Below the pieces are notes generated by a model. The model did no database searches. It was not told the origin of the DNA and saw nothing but the letters and a program-made list of their open reading frames with translations. 64,000 nt of DNA from Heterocephalus glaber (lineage: Eukaryota > Chordata > Mammalia > Rodentia > Bathyergidae): the NCBI RefSeq assembly GCF_000247695.1, contig NW_004624805.1, positions 58,795 to 122,794 of the forward strand. The letters are read 5' to 3'. Shown here piece by piece: positions 11,047-24,433 of this stretch. The translations under genes were made by a program, and so were the position numbers. Position 1 is the first letter of the stretch; the number at the start of each line of letters is the position of its first letter.

Positions 11047-11422
11047 CTAAAGTGCTGTTAGGGATTAAATTTTCTCCTCTCCCCTACAATTCATACGTTG
11101 AAGCCCTAATCCCCAAAGTGATTATATTTGGAGATAGGGCCTTTAAGGGGGTAATTAAAGCTAAATGAGGTCATATGGACAGAGGTCTAATCCAACAAGG
11201 CTATGTCCCTTTAAGAAGAGACCCCAGGGACAGGCCTAGAAAAATTTTCATGTGAGGGCACTGTGAGAAGGTGGCTATTTCAAGCTGAGGAAGTCTCATG
11301 GAAACCACTCCTCCAACACCGGATCTTGGACTTCCAGCGCCAGAACTGAGAGAAAATAAATTTCTGTTGTTTAAGCTTTCCTGCCTCAGGCACTTTGTTA
11401 AGGTAACCAGAGCAGACTGCTT
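11047..11422 (+). mobile_element. MLT1-type MaLR LTR
   Basis: The order of segments fits the MLT1 consensus closely: attcatacgttgaagcccta, tatttggagatagggccttt, ggtaattaaagctaaatgag, cttggacttccag, then aataaatttctgttgtttaa. It is an ancient solo LTR predating rodents. Confidence 0.85.
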
Positions 11423-13382
11423 CAAGTGGGTTCTTGGGATATCTTTTAGAGTATCCTGGTAAGGCAAATTCCCCTGGATTCTCTTCCATAGTTTTATACA
11501 AATGAACTCCTACTCACATAAACATTAACAGTAGTCATGAGAGGGGAAAATGCCTACAAATATGGGGATGGAATGGAGAAGAAAGAGTGGTTCCAGGTCT
11601 TTGCCTTGGTGGTGATGAGGGACCACCAAATCAGTTTGAATATCTTTTTACAGCATCAGATGGTCAAGCGTCAGCCATCTCTAGACTCAACAGAGTAGGT
11701 ATAACATAGTGTGGTTAATGTTGGTTCTCCTTGACATCTGTCTCCTTGACAGTTTCCACTGGTGAATAGTTTGTTAATATCATTGTCCTTAAGCTGGAGG
11801 GAAGTTTATGGCTAGGCATACATGCTAAGGATAAGAAGAAACTCAAGGGTTGCGTGGTATATCTGTTTGATGTTATATTACTTGGTAATAAAGGAAAAGT
11901 TAAATGACTCCATTTGAAATCTCCAAGTATTTTTATAGCTAGTTAAGAATATTGGACTTCCAAGATGGCAGATCGTGAGCAGCAAAGAAAGAGCTTCTCT
12001 GAGATTTGGTGTCCTTACCCTGGAATATAGCAGCGAGAGGAAGAGAAGGAGGAGGGAAGTGAGTCCCCAAGACCCAGGAAGGACCTGAGATGAGAAGTGA
12101 AGCCTACAGGGAGAGTAAAGAGGGAGACTTTAATGAATTGGAGGGAGGTTCCAAGCAGTGCTCCCTCCCAGATCCCACTGAGAGGGAATGGTGGGCCGAA
12201 CCTGTAGACACACAGTGACTACTGACAACCCCAGAGGCCTCCATGAAGAAACACACCAGTGGAATGGAGCAGTGGATGAACTGGACTGCAGCAGCTGGTG
12301 AGTTACCCATGTTCAGAACACACCCAGGAGAGGGTGACTGGCTAGTAGCCATCTTGGAGAAGGTCCTACTAAGCTCAAAAATCAGAACGGCTGCAGGCAG
12401 CCTCCATCTAGTGGCTTCTGGTGCCTTGGCGTGGGTGCTGAGCTCAAGTCACCAGGAGGTCAGGGAGCAGGGTTCAAGTCAGCAGGAGACACACAGCTTC
12501 AAAGAATCTGGTTCCAGCCTCATAACAAGAAATTGGCCTGAACTTCAGAGGAACTAAAGGGGCAGCTGGCTGGGATTCTCTACTACTGCACCACAAAACT
12601 GCAGCTGGCTTGCAAGGATTAATCAGTTTGGCCCTGGACTCTGCCCACACTCCCTAACAGTGACAGCAGAGACACACCTTGAATTGGACGTTTTTGGGTT
12701 TTTCTATCTTTTTTCTCTCTTTTTTTTCTTTTTTCTTTTTTCTTTCTGTTTTCCCTCTTTCCAGTTCTTGTTTTGTTTAGTTTTTTTTTTTTTGATTGGT
12801 TGAACACAGTTTGTAGTTTTTTGTTATTGTTCTGCTCTGTTCTTGTTTTTATTTTTTTCCTTTTCTCTTTCCCACCTGTCTTCTTCAACAGTTTCCTAAA
12901 GTTTGTCTTCCAATCTGGCATCTGACCTCTTCCTCTTCTTTTATTTCTGTTTTTTATCCCCTAGCCCCTTTAAATCTTCTCCTCTAAGGGTAAAAAAGCA
13001 CTATTAAGGGCTACAATTTGTCATTTCCTGGCTGTATTTGAGGCTATTGTTATTGATTAGCCAAGGTGACAAAATTGTGCTAATCATTTGTTCCTCCTGG
13101 TATACCAAGACTGAGATTGCCTAAGCGTCTTAAAAAAAAAAAACCCTACAGGCCAATGCCAAAGAACTGGAAGCTGGGCCAAGTAGGCAGAAACTTCTCA
13201 TCCCCAATAAACTGAAGAGGTAGGATTCTGCAACAGACTCAAAACCCAAAAGCTAGCTACACCTGGAAGATGCTTCTGAGAAGTAGTCATTTCCTAAGGA
13301 TTCTGAATACTGGCAATAAAGCTACTCACCATAAGCAATTTACAAGCATCAACTCAGGAATCAAACTTTAAAAAAATAGAAA

Positions 13383-14580
13383 ATGAGAAGACACTTAAAC
13401 AAGATACAAACCCCACAGACTTTCAGCTCAACAAAGGCAAATCCCAGGGTCAATGAAGTGAAACAATCCAAAAGCCACCCACCTGAACTCCCTGAAGTGG
13501 TAACAGCAGAAGTAACAAAGCAGATGAACAAAGAAGATAAGCAAGGCTCTAGAAAAAAAATCAAAGCAGAAATAATTTCCCAGATAACTACAGAGATGGT
13601 GAACAGAATGAAAGACACAGATAAGAAAATAGAGGAGCTCAGGAATGTGATGGAAGCCATGAATGCCCAGCATAGGAAAGAAATGGAATACATGACCCAG
13701 ATTCAAACAGATATCCAGGAGATTAAAAACTCCACTGCAAGTATATGCAGCAGAATGAATCAATGTGAGAACAGTATATCAGATACAGAAGATAGGATTG
13801 CAGGGCTGGGGATTTAACTCAGTGGTGCTGCCCCTGCCTCACAAGTGTAAGGTCCTGAGTTCAATCCTTGGTACCATGAAGAAAGAAGAAAGGAGGAGAA
13901 AGAAGGAGAAGGAGAAGGAGAAGGAGGAAGAGGAGGAGGAGGAGAAAAAGAAGGAGGAGGAGGCAAGATTGCAGTTAACAATCAAGAAGAGAGATTTCTT
14001 AAAAAGAGAAAGGGACCATGAGAAATCAATCCAGAAGCTGCAAGATGATGGAAAGAATAACAACACAAGATTGATTGGAGTCAATGAAAAAGCAGGAGAT
14101 AGTGCAAATGACATAAAAACCTGTTCTCAGAAGTAATGGCAAAAAACTTCACAAACAAGGAAATACAATCTGACATACAGATAAGTGAGGCACATAGGAT
14201 CCCAATAAGCCATGATCAAAAAAAAAATCTTCCCCAAGGAATATAATAAAAGTCAGGATTCCAGAAATTCAACACAAGGACAGAATATTAAAAGCTGTTA
14301 GAGAAAAGAAACAAATCACCTATAAAGGAAAGCCCATCAGAATCACAGCAGACTTCTCAACACAAATTCTCAAGTCAAGGAGAGCTTGGAGTGAAGTATT
14401 TCAAGCCCTAAAGGAAAACAACCAACCTATATTGATGTACCCTGCAAAACTATCCTTTACAATTGATGGAGAAACAAGATACTCCCATGACAAAGAACAC
14501 CTGAAGAAATTCATAACCACCAAACCAACACTCCAATGTTCTAAAGGATATTTTAGAAAGAGACAATAAGGATTACAACT
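13383..14580 (+). pseudogene. L1 ORF1 remnant (nucleic-acid-binding protein)
   Basis: A 140-codon open stretch starts MRRHLNKIQTPQTFSSTKAN and contains a coiled-coil segment (MKDTDKKIEELRNVMEAMNA ... CENSISDTEDRIAG). At about 13805 it is cut by an ID SINE with a GGAGAA-rich tail. Coding similarity resumes after 13965 (KRERDHEKSIQKLQDDGKNN) with frameshifts. In live L1s this protein forms a trimer that coats L1 RNA. Confidence 0.85.
13805..13963 (+). mobile_element. ID SINE with long purine tail
   Basis: Ggctggggatttaactcagt, then aaggtcctgagttcaatcct, is an ID head, followed by a long (GGAGAA/GAA)-type tail to about 13962. The flanks 'ggattgcag' (13796) and 'agattgcag' (13964) look like the target duplication. 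It is inserted in L1 ORF1. Confidence 0.85.
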
Positions 14581-14699
14581 CCATGAACCCCAACAGAATG
14601 AATCCACCAGGCAAGACAAGAAATTAAATAGAAAAGGAAAGGAAGCCAACAGCAGGAAAATAACATGACAGAGATAAGACAATACATATCAGTTATAAA

Positions 14700-17600
14700 C
14701 TATCAATGTTAGTGGTCTCAATTCACCAATCAAAAGACACAGATTGGCAGAATGGATCCAAAAAGGCAAGATCCAACAATATGTTGCATACAAGAAACAC
14801 ATTTAATTGAAAAACAAATTCACAGACTGAAAGTCAAGGGATGGAAAACAGTATTCCACATGACAGGAAACTGGAAAAAAGCAGGGGTAGCTATCCTATT
14901 TGCAGACAAAGTGAATTTCAAGCCAAGACTGATTAAGAGAGACAAACAAAGTCACTACATCCTGGTAAAGGGAACAATCCAAGAGGAAGAGATAACAATC
15001 CTAAACATATATGCACCAAATAACAGCACACCCAACTTTACAAAACGAATATTAACTGACAGGAAAAATCATATAAGCACTAATACAGTAGTAATGGGGG
15101 ATCTCAATATCCCACTGTCACATATAGACAGATCAACTAGACAAAAAAATCAACAATGAAATATTAGAATTGAACCAAACTTTTGAATAAATGGACTTAG
15201 TAGATGTCTACAGAGTGTTCCACCCCACAACATCAGAGTACACATTCTTCTCAGCTGCACGTGGGACTTTCTCCAAAATAGACCATATACTCACTCATAG
15301 AACATGCTTAAGTAAATGCAAAAGAATTGAAATTATCCCATGCATATTATCAGACCTAGTGCAATGAAATTGGATATCAATGGCAAAAGAAACCACAAGA
15401 ACTTCATAAACACAGGGAAATTAAATAACACCCTCCTGAACAACCAATGGGTCACAGATGAAATTAAAGAAGAAATCAGGCAATTTCTACAATTAAATGA
15501 TAATCACAATACAACACACTAGAACTGTAAAAAATTTATAGTGGTGAATTCTCATATCAGGAAAACAGAATGGGCTCAAATAAACAACCTAATGTTGAAC
15601 CTCAAGCTTCTAGAAAAAGAAGAGCAAGTCAAGCCCAAAGCTTGTACAAGATAGGAAATTATAAAAATGAGAGCAGAAATTAATGCAATGGAAACTAAGA
15701 AAACAATACAAAGAATCAATGAATCAAAGAGTTGGGTTTTTTTAAAGATTAAAAATTGACAAACCCTTAGCCAACCTTATAAAAAAATGAAATAAAAGAC
15801 TCAAAACATGCAATTAGGAATAAAAAGAGAGAAATCACAACAGACCCTGCAGAGATCTAGAAGATCATCAACACCTACTTTGAGAACCTGTATTTTAATA
15901 AGATAGAAAATAAAAAAGAAATGGACAGATTCCTAGATACATAAGAATTACCAAAACTGAATCGAGAAGATATAGAAATTCTAAAGAAACCAATATCACC
16001 CAATGAAATTGAATATGTAATTTAAAAACTACCAACAAAGAAAATCCCTGGTCCTAATAGATTCACTGCTGAATTCTACAAGAACTTTATAGAAGACCTA
16101 ATGCCACTACTCGTCAAACTCTTTAGTGAAATTGAAAGGGAAGCAATACTCCAAAATTCATTCCTGAAAGCAAGCATTACCCTGATTCCAAAAACTAAAG
16201 AAAGATCCAACCAAAAAGAAGAATTACAGACCAATCTCCCCAGTGAACATAGATACAAAAATCCTCAATAAGATACTGGCAAACAGAATGCAGCAAATCA
16301 TCAAGAATGTGATGACCAAGTAGGATTCATCCCAGGGATGCAGGGATGGTTCAACATATGCAAATCAATAAATGTAATATACTATATTAACAGAACCAAG
16401 GACAAAAACCTATATGATCCTCTCAATAGATGCAGAAAAAGCTTTTGACAGTGTCCAACACCTATTTTTGATAAAAACCCTACAGAAAATTGGAATAGAT
16501 GATCTTTATCTCAATCTGATAAAAGCCATCTATAACAAACCAACAGCCAACATCATTTAAATGGACAAAAACTGAAAGCTTTCACTCTAAAATCAGGAAC
16601 AAGATAAGGATGTCCACTGTCACCACTCTTGTTCAATATAGTTCTGGAAACATTAGCCAGAGCAATTAGAAAAGAGAAAGAAATAAAAGGAATAAGGACA
16701 GGAAAGGAAGAAGTTAAATTATCATTATTTGCATATGACATGATACTTTATATAGAAGACCCCAGAAACTCTACCAAAAGACTTTTAAATTTGATAACCA
16801 AATTCAGTGGTGTAGCTGGATACAAAGTCAACACTCAAAAATCAATAGCCTTCCTGTACACAAACAACAAACTCATGGAGAGAGAAATTAAAACAACAAT
16901 CCCTTTCACAATAGCATCCCCCAAAATGAAATACCTAGGAATCAGCCTAGTGAAGGAAGTAAAAGACCTCTACATTGAAAACTACAGTACTCTGAAAAGG
17001 GATATTGAAGAGGATATCAGAAAATGGAAAGATATCCCTTGTTCTTGGATAGGAAGAAACAATATAGCAAAAATGGCCATACTTCCAAAATTATTATACA
17101 GATTCAATGCAATCCCAATCAAATTCCCAATGGAATATCTCACAGAATTAGGGAAAAAAATCCTAAAATTCATTTGGAACCAGAAGAGACCTAGAATAGC
17201 AAAGACAATTCTGGGCAACAAAAGCAAAGCAGGGGATATTGCAATCCCTGACCTGAAATTATACTACAAAGCTACTGTGATAAAAACAGCATGGTACTGG
17301 CAAAAGAACAGACCTGAAGATCAATGGAACAGACTAGAAGATGCAGAAAGCACACCAGAAAGACTCAGCCACCTTATCTTTGACAAAGGAGCCAAACATT
17401 TTCACTGGAAGAAAGATAGCCTCTTTAATAAATGGTGCTGGAAAAACTGGCTTCCCACATGCCAAAGATTGAAACTAGACCCATATTTTTCACTGTGCAC
17501 TAAACAAATTGAAATGAATCAAAGATCTAAATATTAAAACAGAAACACTAAATCTGCTGGAAGAGAGAATAGGTAGAACACTTGAGGACATTGGAGTAGG

Positions 17601-18432
17601 CAAAAACTTCATGAACAAAACACAGTGCATGGAAAATAATACAAAGAATCAACAACTGGGACCTCATCTTATTAAAAAGCTTCTGCACAGCAAGAGAAAC
17701 CACCAACAGAGTAAACAGACAACCCACAGAGTTGGAAAAAAAATTTACCAGCTAGTCAGATAAAGGACTATTATCTAGAATATATAAAGAACTCAAAAAA
17801 AACCCAAAAACAGAACCCTCAAATTTAAAGACCCAATGCAAAAATGGGCATCTGAAATGAAAAGACATTTCACAGATAAAAAATTAGAAATGGCAAATAA
17901 ACATATGAAAAAATGTTCAACATCATTGGTCATTTGAGATATGCAGATTAAAACAATTCTGAGATTCCATCTCACTCCAGAAAGAATGGCTGCTATTAAG
18001 AAATCAACCAATAACAAATGCGGGGGGGGGGGGTGCTGTGGGGAAAAAGGAACCCTTCTCCAGTGCTGGTGGGAGTGTAGACTGGTGCAACCACTGTGGA
18101 AATCAGTGTGGAGATATCTTAAAAAACTAGAACTAGAGGTTCCATTTGGCCTATATATACCTCTTCTTGGTATCTTCTTGAAAGAATTAAAAGCATCATA
18201 CCACAGCAATATATGCACACCCATGTTTACAGCCATATAGTTTGTAATAGGTAAGTCTTGGAAACAGTCCAAATGCCCATCAACTGATGACTGGATAAAA
18301 AAGATGTGGTTTGTTTTTTTATACAATGGAGTACTACTCTGCCATAAAGAAAGATGAGCCCCAGACAATTATAGCTAAATGGATGGACCTTGAGACCATA
18401 CTCTTAAGTGAAATAAATTGGACACACATTTA
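14700..18432 (+). pseudogene. L1 ORF2 remnant (endonuclease-reverse transcriptase)
   Basis: Endonuclease pieces are visible at 14752-15159 (CCIQETHL, NIYAPNN, VVMGDLNIPL) and the reverse transcriptase/C-terminal part at 16629-17537 (302 codons open). The RT catalytic motif reads FAYDM in place of FADDM, so a catalytic aspartate is lost. Several stops and frameshifts separate the pieces. It is non-functional. Confidence 0.9.
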
Positions 18433-18796
18433 AATACCGCATTGTTTCTCTGGTGTGAGAAACTGAATGCAGAAATAAGGACTGAGATGTATAAGGGATG
18501 CTGGAAAATGGGAAGAAAATATCCAAATGGGAAGGGGAACAGGGAGGAGGGAGGGAGAAGGGAAGGAAGCAACAAGAAAAAAGTGAAAATAGAAGGAAAA
18601 AATGGAAACAAAGCTTCTGTACATAGGGAGGGGAGAGGGCTGGGGGGGGATGGGATAAAATTTCTTTAAAAATTTAAAAAGAATACTACACAATGCTTAC
18701 CATTTTTGGAATTATTCAGTCTTCTTACATATACCCTTTTTTAAAAAAAAGAAATATAGAAAGAATATGGTTTTCAGACACATTCACTGAAATTAC

Positions 18797-19015
18797 CTTT
18801 ACAGGGTCCCAGTAGCCAAACGAGCTTGTATACTTGTAGGTAAAGGCAAGCATTTTCTGAGCAAGGTGGGCTGATACTGCATCACAGGTCTCAAAAATGC
18901 TGGCGCGATTTTCCACGAGTGGCTTCAGTTTCATATTCAATGTATATTGCACAATGTGGATTTTCCGAGCTCCATTAACAGAAATTATTGGTATCAAAAA
19001 CTTCTCAAATTCTTC
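18797..19015 (-). CDS. AK9: AK9 exon, in-window 15
   Basis: This 219-nt exon (73 codons, phase 0) encodes EEFEKFLIPIISVNGARKIH, IVQYTLNMKLKPLVENRASI and FGYWDPVK. IPIISVNGAR resembles the final strand and helix of kinase domains, where the product nucleotide is held. The acceptor is tctcattag and the donor GTAAAG|gtaatt. The 3' end of the intron-borne L1 lies only about 125 bp downstream in the next intron. Confidence 0.93.
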
Positions 19016-19362
19016 CTAATGAGAGAAATCACAGAACCTAATATATCTGGTGGGAAAAAAGTCACTCATTTACAGCTCATAGACACTTCTGGTGATCACT
19101 TCAGTGTAACCACAGGTCTTTTTCAGCCGCCAAGTGGCTGAGTGCTGGCAGCTAACCCTCCTCTGACCCTGCGAGGGCTCCCGGTTGCTCTTGATTTATG
19201 GAATTGTTTTCATTATTAAGTGGTACTGACAAAGGGAATACAGACCTAAAATATATACTTCTTTTGAAATGTAATCTTGAAATAAGGCATTAACCAAATT
19301 ACTTTGGTTTCATGCTCAATTGTTACATTTTGAATTATGAAAAATGAAGCAAAAGTAATAAC
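19016..19362 (-). other. AK9 intron 14-15
   Basis: This 347-bp GT-AG intron has no repeat or gene that I recognise. Confidence 0.7.
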
Positions 19363-19566
19363 CTGTATCATTTGTAAATTATTCGTTTCTGTTTCAAATG
19401 TTTCTCCCAATTCGCTTCTCAGGCGCTCAACTGCATCAATTTCCTGCTCGTCTTCCTCACTCATCTCTTCCTCATCTTTTGTAGACACTTCCAGGCTGTT
19501 CTCAATGTCATCATCGTCCTCATCAGGCTCTTCTTCACTACTCTCATCATCTTCTCTAACACCAAC
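19363..19566 (-). CDS. AK9: AK9 exon, in-window 14 (acidic linker)
   Basis: This 204-nt exon (68 codons) encodes an acidic run (EDDESSEEEPDEDDDDIENS, then TKDEEEMSEEDEQEIDAVER) followed by LRSELGETFETETNNLQMIQ. The acceptor is ttctttcttag and the donor ATACAG|gttatt. The acidic part is probably disordered, while the ERLRSELGE helix begins the ordered segment that continues in the next exon. It is separated from exon 13 by 9.3 kb of repeat-rich intron. Confidence 0.9.
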
Positions 19567-19984
19567 CTAAGAAAGAAAATATTCCCCTTCACTGCCATAC
19601 AGAATGTGTGCCAAATGACACTGGTAACAAATCATCAGGGACATTTTGTAACAATGGTATTGGTTGGTATCCTGTAATAACAGTCACCTGGTAACAGTAA
19701 AATTTTAGATATCTGGCATTCAAGACTCTGATGCTATAGCAACACCATAACTCCCTAAGTAAATAAACAAAGTATTAAATGCTATTAAATGTCTATAGTT
19801 GTCAGAATGTCACATATTTTTGATGGTCTTCAGAAACAATACAGCAGCTCAAAGAGTATAAAAACATATTAGCTGTATTAACAGGGATGAGCTCAGTTCC
19901 TGTAAAATAGGAGTAATAAAAGTAAGGTAGCTTACAAGATTTGCGGGGAGCATTAATAAACATAATAAATGGGAAGCCCAAGCC

Positions 19985-20164
19985 GGTTACGATGACACAT
20001 GCCTGTAATTCCAGCCCTTGGAAGACCAAGGCAGGAGGATTGCAGATTCAAGGCCACCCTGGGCAACTGAGTAACTTAGCGAGACTCTGTCTCAAAATAA
20101 AAAATAAAAAGTTCTAGAGTTATAGCTCATTGGCAGAGTGCCCCTGGACTCGATCCACACTACC
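19985..20164 (+). mobile_element. Composite B1-ID SINE
   Basis: The B1 part (cacatgcctgtaattccagc, gagactctgtctcaaaataa) is followed by a degraded ID part (gttatagctcattggcagag, actcgatccacactac), and its tail runs into an (AC)n tract at 20170-20190. Confidence 0.75.
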
Positions 20165-20169
20165 AGAAA

Positions 20170-20190
20170 ACACACACACACACACACACA
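20170..20190. repeat. (AC)n microsatellite
   Basis: A short CA run of about 21 bp at the 3' end of the B1-ID SINE, probably grown from its tail. Confidence 0.9.
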
Positions 20191-22015
20191 GCTCCTAGAA
20201 AGTCCTTGACACATGATGCACTTTTATAGTCATTTGGTATAAAGCACTGTACTGATAATGTAACTGCCCTGACCTTTTAGGAGACTATAGCTCGCCTGGT
20301 AAACAGGATTTTTCATGAATGATTCTTAAAGACCATGGGACAAATTTGGTTCTAAGTTGTGTACATAGACTTTAAATGCTATTGTTCCTTTTGCACACAC
20401 AAGAAGACGTTTATTATGTGTCTCCTCTCCCCTGCCTCCACACTATTCTCCCTGAAGTGGTCCTTGTCTCAATTGGAGGTTGCCTTCCAGTCAAAAACTT
20501 GGAAGTTTTCTTGAATTTGGAGTTATCCTGGCATCTTTCTATCTCTCCCCAGCCAGTTATTAAAGGGCTCCAGTCCTAAATAACATTCAACATTCTGTTT
20601 TGCAGCCCCTCTCCACTGTTTCCCTCCTCGTTCTCTCTTTCCTGATAGTCCTAGATGATCCAAGCTTTGTTCCTTGAACAGGTGCCAGGTGCTTGGCTTT
20701 GGCCTGTGTGTGCAGGAGGAGGGTGGGCCTCCAGGCGCTCCTCTCTCCAAAGGGAGCTTAGCTACACCACACTGTTTCTCACTTCTGGCTCATCTCTTGG
20801 AGAATTCTGAAACCATTTATTCCTCTCACTACTTTTTCCTTTTCCTTATATTTTCACAAGTTTTAAATCTGGAGATTTGGTTCTGTAAGGATCATTGGAG
20901 GTATGTAGGATGAGTCCACACTCTAAGCTGGAGGTATCTTGGTTCCAGACAAACTTATGCTCGCTTTTCTGGCTCTGCTTAGAGGCTCTACTCACTTTTC
21001 TTTTTTAATAGAAAAATCTTAAAAGTTAATTCTTATTATAAAGAAGTCAGATTATATAGCATTATATAAGGTAAAAAGTGAGCCTCTATTACACTCCTAT
21101 CTCTATTTTTATTCTCCTCCCTGGAAATAATGGGTTAACAATATAGTTAGAATCTTTTTAGATGTTTTTCCATGTATATCTAGTTGTATTTTATGTTAAA
21201 TATAAAGGTGATCATTTTATTTTCTACAACTTGCCATAAAAAACTTAGCAATATATTTAAATTTCTTACTATATCAGAACTTACATATCATTATTTTTAA
21301 GAGACATATAAAGTTTCATAGTATCAGTTTATTTAAACATTCTTCTATCTTAAAATGTGTTTTTCTTTCCACAGAAATAAGTGTTTGAAAGTAACAACAC
21401 AAAGAGTGGAAATCAGCCATGTTTTGACCCTTGTGATACTTGGTTTCTCCTTCCTGCTAGCGGCGATGAGGAACTTATCTAACTTAATACATTGCTCTTC
21501 TTCCTCTTTTCTTCTGCCTATTCCTGTTTTAGTCAGATTTTTCTTCTTGATTTTTCAGTTGAGTGTCTATGACTTTAAGTACTATCCCCAAATCTCTGTT
21601 TCTTGAGTTATCACCCTTAGACATACATCTGGATCCTCCACAATTTAAGAGGATGTCCTTATTCAGCCTTCCACCTCTTTCTCTCTTCAGTTTCCAAATG
21701 TTAGTCTCCACATTATATTTACATTTCTATAGTACGACTTAGTTCAACATTTATACAGACAAATTCTTCATACAGAAAGTGATTTTAAAAATTGAAAGCA
21801 AAAGAAGAATTTGATTCTGAAATGAAATTCAATACATAAATGCTAATTTTAATTATGTTTCCTTTATTTGCCACAGCTGCAGATAGTGATATGAGTAATG
21901 TGATTACATGCCAAGAAACACATACCATTCTAAGGCAACTGTTTCTAGTACTAAAATCAAACATTATTTTTCTTCCTATTCAAAATCGTGCCACATTTTA
22001 ACTTACCCATCTTTT

Positions 22016-22515
22016 TTCCCTTAAATTCTTTTATTGGTATATTTTAGGTATACAATACAGTTACATTTATCATTGTGATCTTGTACCTGTACATGATGTA
22101 TCTTGGTTCTTATTTTTTCCCCATTCCCTGTCCTCCCTTCACCCCTCCACCCTTCCCTATTTACACAAACTTTGTTTCCATTTTTTCCTTTTCTCATAAT
22201 TTTTCCTTTCCCTTCTTTCCTTTCCCCTACCCCTCCCACCACTCCTACCCCTTCCTATTCTTCCTATTTCAAATTATCAATTATTCATTTTAATCATTTT
22301 AATCTTTATTTACACTCTCAGTTTCTCACACCAGAGAAACTATTAGGTATTTACACATGTGTGTTCTATTTATTTCACTTAAAAGAGTATGGCCTCAATA
22401 TGCATCCATTTAGCTATAAATGTCTCTAATTTGTCGTTCTTTATGGCTGAGTAGTACTCCATTTTATAAAAACAACCACATCTTCTTTATCCAGTGTCCA
22501 GTTGACGAACTTGCC
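22016..22515 (-). mobile_element. 5'-truncated L1, 3' end
   Basis: In reverse orientation it reads: ttattggtatattttaggta, ctgtacatgatgtatcttgg, a polypyrimidine stretch, cagtttctcacaccagagaa, then tagtactccatttta. It is the complement of the 3' end of the 11955-18672 type L1. Confidence 0.85.
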
Positions 22516-23821
22516 CCATCTTTAGGTAATGCTTTTCTTGTCTCTGCTCACCCACCTATTTCTGATGTTTGCTTTGTTTTTGTAGTTTGTTTTGTTTTGT
22601 GAGTTGAAGAAGCATTACTTACCATATGGATTGCCTACATTTTTCAGAGAGAAATATGAAAGGCTAATTTTCAAAAATCTTAAGTATCTGGAAACGTTTC
22701 CATTTCACCCTCACACATTACGAACAGTTAGGCTAAGTAGAGAATTCCAGATTGGAAATCCCTGTGACAGGGATTTGAAGGCATTGTCTTTGTCACCTCT
22801 TATCTAGTATTGTTAATGAGACATGTGACATAAATCTTATTTAAATGCTAGCTTAATCTTATTTCTTTGTAGGTATCTTTTTTCTTTTTATCAGTACTTG
22901 AGATCTTGTCTTCACACTTGCCAATCTCAGATTTCACAGAGACATGTCCAATGTCCATCCCTCTTCCTTTGCTCTGCTTGGCATTCCGTGAGCTCTTTCG
23001 TTTAAAGACCCACTGCTCTCTTCAACATTGAGAACTTCTAAAATGTCTTAGATTATCTCCTTTATTTTCTTCTCACACATTTTTGGAATATGTATTGTGT
23101 ATTTACTCTCCTTTACTGACCCCATCTATCTCCAATTTCCTATCTCTTGCATTTTTGTTCTGTATTTGAGAAATTTTCTTGGCTTTTCCTTTTAATCTTG
23201 TTGATAATTTTCCTCAAGAATATGTTCATCATGGTTGGCTAATTATTTTATGAATTAAATACTAAATTTATTAATTCAGAGCAGCTGCAGATCTCTATAT
23301 GTGTGCAAGTAACGTGTCACACTTGAATTTGAGATGTAAAGATAGAAGAAGCAGGAAGTTAGGAGCTTGCACCAAATAATGGAAAGCATTAACTAATGAT
23401 CTGTAGCACATAGCATCTTGTAGATGATTTATTTAATTCCCTTAGAAATTATTTGCAGACATTTTTCTTTATTTTCTTCGTTCATTGTTACATGAATGGC
23501 TAGTGGAGTTGACTTTACTCTTTTTTTTTTTGCAATTCATACCCTCAGACTCACTAAATAAGGAAATTATAAGCAAATAATGAATTTTATTTTTACTTTT
23601 TGATACATAAAAAGTTGTATTTTGTTTTGTTTTGTGTTTTCCATGCTGAACCCTGGGTTCCATGTTGAACCCAGAACTCCATACATACTAGACAAGGACT
23701 CTACTAAGCTATATCCTCAGACACATATGTTATTTCTTTTTCTTAACATATATGTTATTTCTTTTTCTTATCATATGGCTTTGGATAGTAGCTGTAGCAC
23801 AATGCTGATTTTAAAAGCAGG

Positions 23822-24433
23822 CTATTCCTCTCCTGAGTATCTTCCCAAAAGAATTAAAAGAATCATACCACAGCGATATATGTGCACCCATGTTTACAGC
23901 GATACAGTTTGTAATAGCTAAAGCTTGGAAACAGCCCAAGTGCCCATCAACTGAGGATTGGATAAAGAAGATGTGGCATTTTTTATAAAATACAGTACTA
24001 CTCAGCCATAAAGTATGAGAAACTAGAGACATTTATAGCTAAATGGACGCACATTGAGGCCATACTCTTAAGTGAAATCAATAGGACACACATGTGTAAA
24101 TACTGAATAGTTTCTCTGGTGTGAAAAACTAGAAGTGTAAATAAGGATCAAAATGTATAATTAATGTTGTGTAACAGGAAGGAAAGGTCTAAAGGAGTAA
24201 GAGAAGTGGGAGGGGTAGGGGAAAGGAAAGAAGGGAAAAGAAAATTTATGCGAAAAGGAAAAAATGGAAACAAAGTCTTTGTAAATAGGGAAGGGAGGAG
24301 GGGGTGGAGAGAGGGCTAGGAATGGGGAAAAATAAGAACCAAGGTGCATCATGTACAGGTACAAGATCCCAGTGATGAATGTAACCGCTTTGCATCCCTA
24401 AAATGGACCAATAAACTAAATGGAAAAAAAACC
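23822..24433 (+). mobile_element. 5'-truncated L1, 3' end
   Basis: It contains the last part of ORF2 (ataccacagcgatatatgtg, cccatgtttacagc), the polypurine 3' UTR and an A-rich tail. It is bounded by aaaagcagg at 23813-23821 and 24434-24442, a probable target duplication. Confidence 0.87.

Larger units (their letters stand above)
11955..18672 (+). mobile_element. Near full-length L1 LINE, inactive
   Basis: It begins cttccaagatggcagatcgt (a typical L1 5' start) and ends in an A-rich tail near 18660-18680. The layout is: 5' UTR to about 13380 with a T-rich tract (12690-12960); ORF1 from 13383, interrupted by an ID SINE; ORF2 from about 14700 to 18432; polypurine 3' UTR to 18672. A possible 7-bp duplication (aagaata) flanks it at about 11945 and 18679. 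Stops and frameshifts break both frames, so it cannot transpose. Confidence 0.93.
10753..18796 (-). other. AK9 intron 15-16
   Basis: This 8-kb intron is dominated by the plus-strand L1 (11955-18672). An MLT1-type LTR is at 11047-11422. The segments 10753-11046 and 11423-11954 show no recognisable element or gene. Confidence 0.7.

Noticed and set aside
16629..17537. 302-codon open frame, the longest in the window
   Set aside because: It is the reverse-transcriptase part of a dead L1 ORF2 (FAYDM in place of the catalytic motif, stops on both sides), not a host gene.
17793..18368. 191-codon minus-strand open frame
   Set aside because: It is antisense to the L1 ORF2/3' end at 11955-18672 and has no independent coding signature.
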